Source: GCA-2718035 sp964435285 (GTDB lineage: Bacteria > Bacteroidota > Bacteroidia > Flavobacteriales > TMED113). From it: a DNA stretch of 64,000 nucleotides. The first letter of the stretch is position 1. The number at the start of each line of letters is the position of its first letter. Positions 44,201 to 51,193 of the stretch are shown in pieces. The stretch spans positions 1 through 64,000 of the forward strand of contig CAYSYA010000006.1 of the NCBI GenBank assembly GCA_964435285.1, in the 5' to 3' direction. The translations under genes and the position numbers were made by a program. The notes beneath the pieces are model-generated. The model searched no databases, was not told the origin of the DNA, and saw nothing but the letters and a program-made list of their open reading frames with translations.

Positions 44201-44614
44201 GGAATGTTTCAGGGTGAAATATTTACATTGAAGTATTGGGACAAAGGTACGAATACACAATTTGATTTAGATATTAATTGGGAATTAGGAGATGAATATT
44301 ATATTTCAAATGGATTGGCTGCAATTAGTTCCATCTCCTTATCAAATCAAGTTTTAGATAATAGTCTAGTTGAGTTTTTTCCAAATCCATGTACTAATCA
44401 AGCAAGATTATCTTTTTATTTACCGTCTGATGATTTTGTAGATATAAAAATTATTGATTTACAAGGAAAAGAGCTCTCTTTATCGTATTTCGGTTTTATA
44501 AAAAAAGGAAATGTAAATATTGAACTTAATACTTTTAAAATACAAACAGGAACTTATATTGTTTCTATTGTGGGTAATAATTTTAAACGGGATATTCTAT
44601 TTTCTAAACTATAA
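41234..44614 (+). CDS. Cys-rich GCTDP-repeat surface protein with T9SS tail
   Basis: The frame is open from TTG 41195 with no ATG before the signal peptide. I take TTG 41234 as start because it gives a compact signal (MIRPSYIVLFWFLTPFFVFTQ) and lies after a promoter-like box; the 41195 start adds 13 residues. Residues about 22-590 hold about 13 Cys repeats of the type GCTDPxAxNYxxxATxDDGSC, interleaved with four calcium-loop-like units (DxDxDGxCDE: DTDGDGVCDENE, DLDNDGICDELE, DADNDGVCDEFE and a weaker one). The C-terminal half has two similar WNIFSSNLI/WSFLGYL domains, a WFLCAGF-like segment and a type A T9SS tail (FFPNPCTNQARLSF ... GTYIVSIVGN). Function is unknown; a calcium-stabilised stalk or adhesin is inferred. 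Confidence 0.85.
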   Translation: MIRPSYIVLFWFLTPFFVFTQCNCDYGVAYEPSPGLCYVINACSDPLSTNYCEADSYFNENCVYESEDVLGCTCINAYNFNPLATIDDGNCIIIGGCSDTSASNFSDCGSIFYNENCIYGGCTDPFACNYDSLVQEDDGSCEYAQLYYDCDNNCLLDTDGDGVCDENEFSGCADPMALNYFCEFSPACGFDFSTGFPIFILPDGFDDDSSCTYDGIDENQDGIPDNSLQGCEDPGALNYNNNFAVWSSLSYINNLSSFQEIICIYPVFGCIDELSCNFDFNANSSDGSCVYPDEFLDCEGNCLNDLDNDGICDELEVFGCTEPVAYNYNILATEDDDSCIIPIYGCTSQEAFNYNPEATEDDGSCIQSIIGCSNQNACNFDININIVNDDLCIFPENGFDCSGQCLNDADNDGVCDEFEIVGCTDPSADNFSSDATESDNSLCDYSSNCECDFGSVMQVGGLCYIVNACSDSSSNNYCPGDAYFNEYCEYDEVSIGCTCEEAVNYNVNAIEDDGSCVIVGGCNDPESNNFTNCTGTYYNDLCLYNGCTDSIACNYNYQANNDDGSCIYPQNYYSCTGDCINDINQNNICDELEVTSVQNIQFEQGWNIFSSNLIIEDSNIENVMSPVNSSLLLVKDDSGNVYWPMVGLNQIGNLELGKAYMSKMTFDSSIDLVGSSINPENIILNLEEGWSFLGYLRDNPMDVLQVVGNDFVDIRDDIIIMKDGFGNVFWPEYDLNSLQTMYPGQGYLIKLSNDTEFTFLPNEFQHYHLPLLWPDSNNPLDLQTTGGNSTMMINLNEDEILLDGNPISDGDKIGVFYKGENKWLCAGFLIWDDNMPPAALTIWGNLEDGFGLNDGDDLKMFIYDSSSGNNYSVENIWNEQGYFISGDLGYVNNALYQTISMSTEIYNEGFNARFGLDISPESKFKDSYQVTSANMVIAIPDNSWSFLPTNLSEIVAYDSYGNIVGSSVYDNNSMSLIIWQDDIYSDKKDGMFQGEIFTLKYWDKGTNTQFDLDINWELGDEYYISNGLAAISSISLSNQVLDNSLVEFFPNPCTNQARLSFYLPSDDFVDIKIIDLQGKELSLSYFGFIKKGNVNIELNTFKIQTGTYIVSIVGNNFKRDILFSKL
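41297..41662 (+). repeat. First copy of a 120-residue internal duplication
   Basis: Encodes CNCDYG ... GLCYVINACSD ... YNENCIYGGCTDPFACNYD ... DGSCEY. A second copy at 42578-42937 keeps the same Cys pattern and motif order. Confidence 0.8.
42578..42937 (+). repeat. Second copy of the 120-residue internal duplication
   Basis: Encodes CECDFG ... GLCYIVNACSD ... YNDLCLYNGCTDSIACNYN ... DGSCIY, parallel to 41297-41662 over its whole length. The copies differ enough at the DNA level to be old. Confidence 0.8.
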
Positions 44615-44643
44615 ACAAAAATAAATTAGTGAGATTTATTTAA

Positions 44644-44673
44644 AACAAACCCACTCTATGGAGCGGGTTTGTT
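44644..44673 (-). terminator. Rho-independent-type terminator of tmRNA
   Basis: Stem AACAAACCC/GGGTTTGTT and CTC/GAG with one mismatch and a 4-base loop, 5 bases downstream of the tmRNA 3' end, followed on the minus strand by a T-run. It is the most GC-rich hairpin seen in the window. It could also stop transcription from the plus-strand gene ending at 44614, though a T-run is lacking there. Confidence 0.8.
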
Positions 44674-44677
44674 ATTG

Positions 44678-45036
44678 TGGAGATGCAGGGATTCGAACCC
44701 TGGTCCAAACAAGGAACATGATGAATTTCTACATGTTTAGAACTATTTTATTTTCGAGTTAATACAGGAATAGTTCGCCCGATATTAACCTTATCCTAAA
44801 AAAATTCGCTTTAAAAACTAGGATTAGTTAAAGCTAGTTTGACTTATCGATGCCTCATAAATACAGGAGTCAAACAGTCCTGTAAAGAGACATACGTTAA
44901 ACAGTCCTAGACTGATTAAGCGTAAGCGTAATTATATTCGCCTTTTAAAATTTTGAGCTCTTAGTTATCGAGTTAGAACACAAATCTCGACATGCTTACC
45001 AAAATATTAAACTTGCTGTCAAATCCATTCATCCCC
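44678..45036 (-). ncRNA. ssrA: Transfer-messenger RNA (tmRNA)
   Basis: One-piece tmRNA of 359 nt that rescues stalled ribosomes. Its tRNA-like part has a 7-bp acceptor (GGGGATG with CATCTCC) and a T-arm (CAGGG-TTCGAAT-CCCTG); the 5' part GGATTTGACAGC is typical. CCA is not encoded. The tag frame (44916-44942) reads GGC GAA TAT AAT TAC GCT TAC GCT then TAA, i.e. GEYNYAYA after the tmRNA-borne Ala. Pseudoknot stems follow. The tag ends YAYA instead of the near-universal LAA. The gene is divergent from the saccharopine dehydrogenase-like gene and has a terminator at 44644-44673. Confidence 0.95.
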
Positions 45037-45110
45037 ATTAAATAAAGATCTTCTTTTAACTATAAAAGCTGGTAAATATATAAATAATAAATTATTTGTC
45101 ATTATTTATT

Positions 45111-45118
45111 TATTTTTG
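45111..45118 (+). promoter_or_regulatory. Candidate -7 box (TATTTTTG) for the saccharopine dehydrogenase-like gene
   Basis: Exact TAnnTTTG match 25 bases upstream of the ATG at 45144, implying a leader of about 20 bases. The upstream TTTG is only 12 bases away, so the -33 element is uncertain. Confidence 0.4.
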
Positions 45119-45143
45119 GGAACTGTTATAACAATGAATATAT

Positions 45144-46334
45144 ATGAAGATAGGAATTATTAAAGAAGGTAAACAACCAATAGATAGAAGGGTGCCCCTA
45201 ACTCCTTTACAATGCGTAGAATTAAAAAAAAAATACCCTCAATTTTCTTTAGTTGTGCAACCGAGCCCTATTAGATGTTTTAGTGACCAAGAATATATAG
45301 ATCAAGGAGTTAACCTCCAAGATGATTTAGGCGATTGTGATTTAATTATGGGCATAAAAGAGGTGCCATTAAATTTTTTAATTCCAGAAAAGAAATTTTT
45401 ATTTTTTTCACATACAATTAAAAAACAGCCATATAATAAGAATTTACTTAAAGAAATTATTAAAAAAAAAATTGATTTAATTGATTACGAAGTTTTAAAG
45501 AATATAAATGGTGAGCGAATAATTGGCTTTGGTAGATATGCTGGTATTGTTGGAGCGTATAATGCATTTCTAACCTTAGGTTTAAAATTAGATAAATATG
45601 AATTGAAGCCTGCTTACTTATGTAATGATAAAAAAGAAGTTGAAAGTGAGTTAAAAAAAGTTAAAATTGATAGGTTAAAAATTATACTTACAGGTAATGG
45701 AAGAGTCTCAAAAGGAGCTGAAGAAATTTTACAACAATTAAAAATTAAAAAAGTATCAAAAGAAGATTTTTTAAATAAAGAGTTTGATTCAGTAGTATAT
45801 ACTTGTTTAACTGTAGTTGATTATTATGAAACTTTAGATTCAAATAAATCCTCAAAGAAAGATATCTACAACAAACCGAGTCAACATAAATCATGTTTTT
45901 ATAAATATTTAAAAAAAGCAGATATGTTAATTACTGGGCATTTTTATGATAGTGAGGCACCTTTTCTATTCACAAAAAAAAATATTATTAATAATAAGAA
46001 ATTAAAAGTTGTAGCTGATATTAGTTGTGATATTGATGGTCCTATTCCTTGTACTATACGTCCTTCAAAAATAACATCTCCAATATATGGTTATAATCCT
46101 ATTACTTTTAAAGAAGATGACTTTCTTAATGATGGAGTTATAGCTGTTATGGCAGTAGATAATTTGCCATGTGAACTTCCAAGAGATGCGTCAACTTATT
46201 TTGGCAAAGAGTTAATTGAGAAAGTTATCCCTAGTTTTTTAAAAGATGAAGATGGAATTATTAATAGAGGAACTATAACACAAAGTGGAAATTTAACTGA
46301 AAATTTCAGATATTTAGATGACTATATTAATTAA
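45144..46334 (+). CDS. Saccharopine dehydrogenase (NAD+, lysine-forming type)-like oxidoreductase
   Basis: A 396-residue protein of the alanine dehydrogenase/PNT-like fold, closest by eye to LYS1-type saccharopine dehydrogenase/lysine-ketoglutarate reductase. The N-terminal MKIGIIKEGKQPIDRRVPLTP is the typical start, followed by LIMGIKEVP, FFSHTIKKQPYN (His of the active site region), GFGRYAGIVGAYN, the Rossmann-like LKIILTGNGRVSKGA and the C-terminal VVADISCDIDGPIPCTIRPS. It would interconvert saccharopine with lysine and 2-oxoglutarate. Lysine breakdown is the likelier role in Bacteroidota, which is inference. Stand-alone gene next to tmRNA; its 3' end overlaps convergent rpe by 4 bases. 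Confidence 0.8.
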   Translation: MKIGIIKEGKQPIDRRVPLTPLQCVELKKKYPQFSLVVQPSPIRCFSDQEYIDQGVNLQDDLGDCDLIMGIKEVPLNFLIPEKKFLFFSHTIKKQPYNKNLLKEIIKKKIDLIDYEVLKNINGERIIGFGRYAGIVGAYNAFLTLGLKLDKYELKPAYLCNDKKEVESELKKVKIDRLKIILTGNGRVSKGAEEILQQLKIKKVSKEDFLNKEFDSVVYTCLTVVDYYETLDSNKSSKKDIYNKPSQHKSCFYKYLKKADMLITGHFYDSEAPFLFTKKNIINNKKLKVVADISCDIDGPIPCTIRPSKITSPIYGYNPITFKEDDFLNDGVIAVMAVDNLPCELPRDASTYFGKELIEKVIPSFLKDEDGIINRGTITQSGNLTENFRYLDDYIN

Positions 46335-46981
46335 ATATTTTTTAATATTCTAATTGTTTCGGTTGGATTTTTTGATTTAAACACACTGCTGCCAGCCACT
46401 AAGACATCTGCTCCAGAGTCAATAAGTTTTTTTGCATTTTCAATATTTACGCCACCATCAACTTCAATTAAAAAATTATTTCTTGATTTTTCTCTTAAAT
46501 ATTTTAATTCCTTGATTTTGTTATAAGTGTTTTTAATGAATTTTTGACCACCAAATCCAGGATTTACACTCATCACACAGATTAAATCAACTTCATTTAA
46601 AATGTTTAATAATAAACTTACAGGTGTATGTGGATTTATTGCCACACCTGCTTCCATACCTTCATTTTTGATAGCCTGGATAGATCTGTGTAAATGGGTA
46701 CAAGCTTCATAATGTACTGTTAAAATATTTGCGCCAACTTCTTTAAAACTCTTAATATACTTATCTGGATTTATAATCATTAGATGAACATCTAGTTTCT
46801 TATTAGTATTATTTTGTATATTTTCTATTATTGGAAAACCAAAAGATATATTTGGAACAAAAACACCATCCATCACATCTAAGTGAAACCAATCTGCATC
46901 GCTTTCATTTACCATCTTTATTTCTGATTTCAAGTTTCCAAAATCAGATGCTAACATTGATGGAGCAATTAAATGATGCAT
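46331..46981 (-). CDS. rpe: Ribulose-phosphate 3-epimerase
   Basis: A 216-residue TIM-barrel enzyme of the pentose phosphate pathway. Motifs: IAPSMLASDFGNL, WFHLDVMDGVFVPN (catalytic Asp and metal His region), LDVHLMI, VMSVNPGFGGQKF, and IEVDGGVN (second catalytic Asp). Length is normal. It starts directly after the rpoD stop, an arrangement found in other Flavobacteriia. Confidence 0.96.
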   Translation of the reverse strand: MHHLIAPSMLASDFGNLKSEIKMVNESDADWFHLDVMDGVFVPNISFGFPIIENIQNNTNKKLDVHLMIINPDKYIKSFKEVGANILTVHYEACTHLHRSIQAIKNEGMEAGVAINPHTPVSLLLNILNEVDLICVMSVNPGFGGQKFIKNTYNKIKELKYLREKSRNNFLIEVDGGVNIENAKKLIDSGADVLVAGSSVFKSKNPTETIRILKNI

Positions 46982-47845
46982 TTACCCTAGATAAGTTTTA
47001 AGTATTTTGCTTCTTGAAGTATGTTTTAGTCTACGAATAGCTTTTTCTTTGATTTGCCTAACTCTTTCCCTTGTTAAATCAAATCTTTCACCGATTTCTT
47101 CTAAAGTCATTGGGTGTTGACTTTGTAAGCCAAAATATAACCTAACTACATCAGCTTCTCTTTCAGTTAAAGTTGTTAACGACCTTTCAATTTCTGTACC
47201 TAAAGAATTTAGCATTAAAGATTGGTCAGGACTTGGGCTTTCACCACTCATAATAACGTCATATAAGTTACTATCTTCACCTTCAAGAAGTGGTGCGTCC
47301 ATTGAAACATGTCTACCTGCATTTCTTTGAGATTCTTTTACATCATTCAAAGACATATCTAAAACATTTGCTATTTCGTCAGAAGATGGATCTCGTTCAT
47401 TTTCTTGTTCTAATTTAGCATATGCTTTATTTATTTTATTAATAGATCCAATTTTATTAAGAGGAAGCCTCACAATTCTTGATTGTTCAGCGAGAGCTTG
47501 CAAAATTGATTGACGAATCCACCAAACTGCGTATGAAATAAATTTAAAACCTCTAGTTTCATCAAATCTTTGTGCAGCTTTTATCAAACCTAAATTACCT
47601 TCATTAATTAAATCAGGTAGTGATAAACCTTGATTTTGATATTGTTTTGCAACTGAAACAACAAAACGTAGATTAGCTTTTGTTAGTCTTTCTAAAGCAA
47701 CTTTGTCTCCATTTTTTATTTTAATGGCTAGTTGAACTTCTTCTTCGGCAGTTATTAATTCAACCTTTCCAATTTCTTGTAAATATTTATCAAGTGAAGC
47801 AGTTTCTCTGTTGGTTACTTGTTTTGTTATTTTTAGTTGTCTCAT
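46982..47845 (-). CDS. rpoD: Primary RNA polymerase sigma factor (RpoD/SigA), short form
   Basis: A 287-residue sigma-70 without region 1.1, the normal form in Bacteroidota, whose promoters use TTTG/TAnnTTTG. Regions: 1.2 (RETASLDKYLQEIGKVELIT), 2 (ANLRFVVSVAKQYQNQGLSLPDLINEGNLGLIKA; YAVWWIRQSILQAL), 3 (LNKIGSINKINKAYAKLE) and 4 (LTLEEIGERFDLTRERVRQIKEKAIRRL, helix-turn-helix). It lies between pnp (2-base spacer) and rpe (0), so the main sigma factor is made from a ribosome/RNA-decay transcript. Confidence 0.97.
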   Translation of the reverse strand: MRQLKITKQVTNRETASLDKYLQEIGKVELITAEEEVQLAIKIKNGDKVALERLTKANLRFVVSVAKQYQNQGLSLPDLINEGNLGLIKAAQRFDETRGFKFISYAVWWIRQSILQALAEQSRIVRLPLNKIGSINKINKAYAKLEQENERDPSSDEIANVLDMSLNDVKESQRNAGRHVSMDAPLLEGEDSNLYDVIMSGESPSPDQSLMLNSLGTEIERSLTTLTEREADVVRLYFGLQSQHPMTLEEIGERFDLTRERVRQIKEKAIRRLKHTSRSKILKTYLG

Positions 47846-47847
47846 AT

Positions 47848-49977
47848 TTATTCAGTTTGTTTAGGTCTTTCTAGTAGAACTTTTCTAGATAGACGAAGTT
47901 TTCCTGTTTTTTTATCTTTTTCGATAAGTTTAACTTCAATTTCATCACCTTCGCTTAAAACAGATTCGACATTTTCTAATCTTTCCCATGAAATTTCAGA
48001 AACATGTAATAAACCATCTGTGTTTTTTCCGATTCCTACAAACGCACCATAAGGCATGATTGACTTTACAGTTCCTTTATATACTTCACCTACTTCAGGA
48101 ATGAAGCAAATATCTTTAACAGTTTTAATTGCTTCATCTATACCTTCTTGGTCAGTTCCCAAAATTTCAACTTCACCTTCACCCGTTTCAATTTCATTAA
48201 TTACAATAGTTGTTCCAGTGTCTTCCTGCATTTTTTGAATTACTTTACCGCCTGGTCCAATTACAGCACCTATCAAATCTTTAGGTATTATGAGCTTAAT
48301 TATTTTTGGTGCATGAGCTTTTAATTCTTTTCTTGTTTCTGGAAGTGTTTTTAGCATTTCTTCTAAAATATGTAATCTACCTTTTTTTGATTGCTCTAGT
48401 GCAGTTTCTAGTATTTCATAAGAAAGACCTTTAATTTTTATATCCATTTGACAAGCAGTAATTCCAGCTTCAGTTCCAGTAACTTTAAAATCCATATCAC
48501 CTAAGTGGTCTTCATCTCCTAAAATATCAGATAATATAGCATTTTTATTATTTTCTGGATCAGTAATTAGTCCCATAGCAATTCCTGATACAGGTTTCTT
48601 TAAAATTATTCCTGCGTCCATGAGAGCTAATGTTCCTGCACAAACAGTAGCCATTGAAGAAGAGCCATTAGACTCTAAAATTTCAGAAACAACTCTGATT
48701 GTATATGGGTTTTTTTCTGAAATCATTAATTTTAATGCACGTTGAGCTAAATTTCCGTGACCTATTTCTCTTCTACTAACACTAAATTTCATTCTGGCTT
48801 CTCCTGTTGAAAAAGGTGGAAAATTATAGTGTAAATAAAACCTTTCAGCCCCAGTTAATGTAACAGTGTCTAATTTATTCTCATCCATTGATGTTCCCAA
48901 TGTAACAGTTGTTAAAGATTGTGTTTCACCTCTAGTAAAGATTGCAGAACCATGAGTTTTGGGTAAATAACTTACTTCACACCATATTGGTCTAATCTCA
49001 TCAGTTTTTCTTCCATCTAATCTTTGTTGATTATCTAAAATAAAGTTTCTGATGGCTTTTTTTTCTATTTTGTGAAAATAACTTGATATTTCATTTTCTT
49101 TTTCTTCAATCTCTTCATCAGAAAAAGAATTCAATACTTCTTCCTTTATTTTTTTTAAACGCTCACTTCTTTCCTTTTTTTCTGTTTTTTCAGAAGCTAA
49201 CTGATATATTTTATCATAACTTAGTTTATTTATTTTTCCGAATAATTCTTCATTTATTACAGTTTTTTCATAATCTCTAGTTTCAATATTTCCAACTTTT
49301 TTAGAAAGGTTTTCTTGAGCTAAACATTGAACTTTTATAGCTTCATGTGCAAATTTTATTGCTTCTAACATTTCCTTTTCAGAAATTTCTTTCATTTCTC
49401 CTTCAACCATTACAATCGAATCCTTTGATGCGCCTACCATAAGATCTATGTCTGATTCCTCCATAGTAGATTTACTAGGGTTTATAATAAATTCTCCATT
49501 GACTCTTCCAACTCTAGCTTCAGAAATAGGACCATCAAATGGAATGTCTGACAAACTTAGAGCTGTAGAAGCTGCAAGACCAATTAATGAATCGGGACAT
49601 ACATTTTCATCATGAGACATTAATTGAATCATTATTTGAGTTTCAGAGTGATAATCTTTAGGGAATAGGGGTCGTAGTACTCTGTCTACTAATCTCATTC
49701 CTAAAATTTCTTGGTCTGACGGTCTTCCTTCTCTTTTTAGAAAACCTCCAGGAAATCTACCTGCAGCTGCAAATTTTTCTCTGTAATCAACAGTAAGAGG
49801 AAGGAAATCTATACCTTCTTTTGCTTCATATGAAGAGACGACTGTTGCCAGCAACATAGTGTCGCCCATTCTAACAACACAAGATCCGTGTGATTGTTTT
49901 GCTAATAATCCAGTTTCTAATAGGATTTCTCTACCATCATGTAGAGTGATTTTTTCTGTCTTTAATTCAGGTTTCAT
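47848..49977 (-). CDS. pnp: Polyribonucleotide nucleotidyltransferase (PNPase)
   Basis: A 709-residue 3'-5' phosphorolytic exoribonuclease. Two RNase PH domains (about 1-230 and 310-550; FFPKDYHSETQIMIQ, TRGETQSLTTVTLG, SDILGDEDHLGDMDFKV), a KH domain (IGAVIGPGGKVIQKMQEDTG) and an S1 domain (VYKGTVKSIMPYGAFVGI, GLLHVSEIS) are all present. Length is normal. It follows rpsO, the classical rpsO-pnp order, and precedes rpoD. Confidence 0.97.
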   Translation of the reverse strand: MKPELKTEKITLHDGREILLETGLLAKQSHGSCVVRMGDTMLLATVVSSYEAKEGIDFLPLTVDYREKFAAAGRFPGGFLKREGRPSDQEILGMRLVDRVLRPLFPKDYHSETQIMIQLMSHDENVCPDSLIGLAASTALSLSDIPFDGPISEARVGRVNGEFIINPSKSTMEESDIDLMVGASKDSIVMVEGEMKEISEKEMLEAIKFAHEAIKVQCLAQENLSKKVGNIETRDYEKTVINEELFGKINKLSYDKIYQLASEKTEKKERSERLKKIKEEVLNSFSDEEIEEKENEISSYFHKIEKKAIRNFILDNQQRLDGRKTDEIRPIWCEVSYLPKTHGSAIFTRGETQSLTTVTLGTSMDENKLDTVTLTGAERFYLHYNFPPFSTGEARMKFSVSRREIGHGNLAQRALKLMISEKNPYTIRVVSEILESNGSSSMATVCAGTLALMDAGIILKKPVSGIAMGLITDPENNKNAILSDILGDEDHLGDMDFKVTGTEAGITACQMDIKIKGLSYEILETALEQSKKGRLHILEEMLKTLPETRKELKAHAPKIIKLIIPKDLIGAVIGPGGKVIQKMQEDTGTTIVINEIETGEGEVEILGTDQEGIDEAIKTVKDICFIPEVGEVYKGTVKSIMPYGAFVGIGKNTDGLLHVSEISWERLENVESVLSEGDEIEVKLIEKDKKTGKLRLSRKVLLERPKQTE

Positions 49978-50013
49978 TTAATTAAGTGTATTTATAAAGG
50001 TAAAAGAGAAAAA

Positions 50014-50283
50014 TTATTTTCTCAATCCTAATTCAGTGATGATGTTTCGGTACCTCGCAATATCTTTTTTTTGTAGATACTTTAATAATCTTTTTCTTTT
50101 ACCAACTAAAAGAATAAGAGATCTCTCAGTGTGTGTATCTTTTTTGTTTTTTTTAAGATGTTCTGTTAGATGTATAATTCTTTTAGAAAACAATGCTAAT
50201 TGTGCTTCAGTAGAACCAGTATTTTCAGTAGAGTTACCATATTTTTTAAATATGGATTTTTTTTCTTCTTTATTTAAATGCAT
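50014..50283 (-). CDS. rpsO: 30S ribosomal protein S15
   Basis: An 89-residue S15, binding 16S rRNA and bridging to 23S. Signature: STENTGSTEAQLALFSKRIIHLTEHLK and GKRKRLLKYLQKKD. Normal length. A -7-type box (50307-50314) lies upstream, and pnp follows 36 bases downstream. Confidence 0.97.
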   Translation of the reverse strand: MHLNKEEKKSIFKKYGNSTENTGSTEAQLALFSKRIIHLTEHLKKNKKDTHTERSLILLVGKRKRLLKYLQKKDIARYRNIITELGLRK

Positions 50284-50306
50284 ATCATTTTATATTATCC
50301 GCGGGG

Positions 50307-50314
50307 CAAAGGTA
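50307..50314 (-). promoter_or_regulatory. Candidate -7 box (TACCTTTG) for rpsO-pnp-rpoD
   Basis: Exact TAnnTTTG match 24 bases upstream of rpsO, followed by a GC-rich CCCCGCGG stretch that stands out from the AT-rich background. A TTG lies about 30 bases upstream, further than usual. Confidence 0.5.
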
Positions 50315-50343
50315 ATGTATTATTGTAATAATTACACTAAAAA

Positions 50344-51192
50344 TCAATAATAAATTAGTGAAAGGAAATCATGAACTTTCTTTTTTAAATTTTTTCTTTC
50401 AACAATAAAATCAAGAAACCCCTTTTCAAGCAAAAACTCAGATCGTTGAAAACCATCTGGTAAATCTTTGCCAATGGTCTCTTTTATAACTCTTGGCCCT
50501 GCAAAACCAATTAATGCATTTGGTTCTGCAATATTAATATCGCCTAGCATAGAGAAAGAAGCGGTAGCTCCACCAAACGTTGGATTAGTTAGAAGAGAGA
50601 TGAAAGGTATTTTTTTTTCTGATAAAAGAGCAAGTTTTCCAGAAGTTTTTGCAAGTTGCATCAATGACAACCCTGACTCCATCATTCTTGCACCCCCTGA
50701 TTTAGAAATAATCATAAAGGGAGTTTTATATTTTATACAATAATCAATAGACCTTGAAATTTTTTCACCAACAGCAGAACCAATTGACCCACCTATGAAA
50801 TTAAAATTCATGCAAGCAATTAATATTTCTTTTTTATGTAGTTTTCCTACAGCTACACTTATTGCTTCATTTATATTAGATTTATTTATTGCGGTTTTTA
50901 ATCTATCAGTATATTTTTTTGTATCAACAAATGATAATGGGTCAATAGATTTGACATTTGAATATAGTTCTTTAAATTTTGTATTATCAAATAAAATTTC
51001 AAAGTATTCCTGGCTATTTATTTTTTCATGATGATTACATTCACTACACACATAAAACTGTTTTTTAAAGTCTTCACTCAATATTACATGAGAACAGTTT
51101 GTGCATTTATGCCATAAACCAGGTGGGAGGTCTTTTTTATCCTTAGTCTCGGTGTAAATCCCTTGTTTTTTTCTTTTAAACCAATCTGACAT
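50344..51192 (-). CDS. accD: Acetyl-CoA carboxylase carboxyltransferase subunit beta
   Basis: Carboxyltransferase beta subunit for malonyl-CoA synthesis. The ATG at 51192 (MSDWFKRKKQGIYT) is preferred over the frame's first ATG at 51219: it matches the family's start and leaves 1 base after the aldolase stop. The 282-residue protein has an N-terminal C4 zinc ribbon (CTNC ... CSEC) and the crotonase-type core with SGGARMMESG, NPTFGGATASF and ALIGFAGPRVIKETI. It works with AccA, AccB and AccC, none in the window; birA is at 23043. Confidence 0.95.
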   Translation of the reverse strand: MSDWFKRKKQGIYTETKDKKDLPPGLWHKCTNCSHVILSEDFKKQFYVCSECNHHEKINSQEYFEILFDNTKFKELYSNVKSIDPLSFVDTKKYTDRLKTAINKSNINEAISVAVGKLHKKEILIACMNFNFIGGSIGSAVGEKISRSIDYCIKYKTPFMIISKSGGARMMESGLSLMQLAKTSGKLALLSEKKIPFISLLTNPTFGGATASFSMLGDINIAEPNALIGFAGPRVIKETIGKDLPDGFQRSEFLLEKGFLDFIVERKNLKKKVHDFLSLIYY

Positions 51193-51193
51193 A

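Noticed and set aside
44678..44720. tRNA-like T-arm sequence considered as a separate tRNA
   Set aside because: The acceptor pairs with sequence about 340 bases away and a tag frame lies between, so it is the 3' end of tmRNA.
45134..45163. Short ATG frame of 9 codons overlapping the 45144 start
   Set aside because: Too short, no sequence support and explained by the AT-rich context; an upstream regulatory frame cannot be shown.
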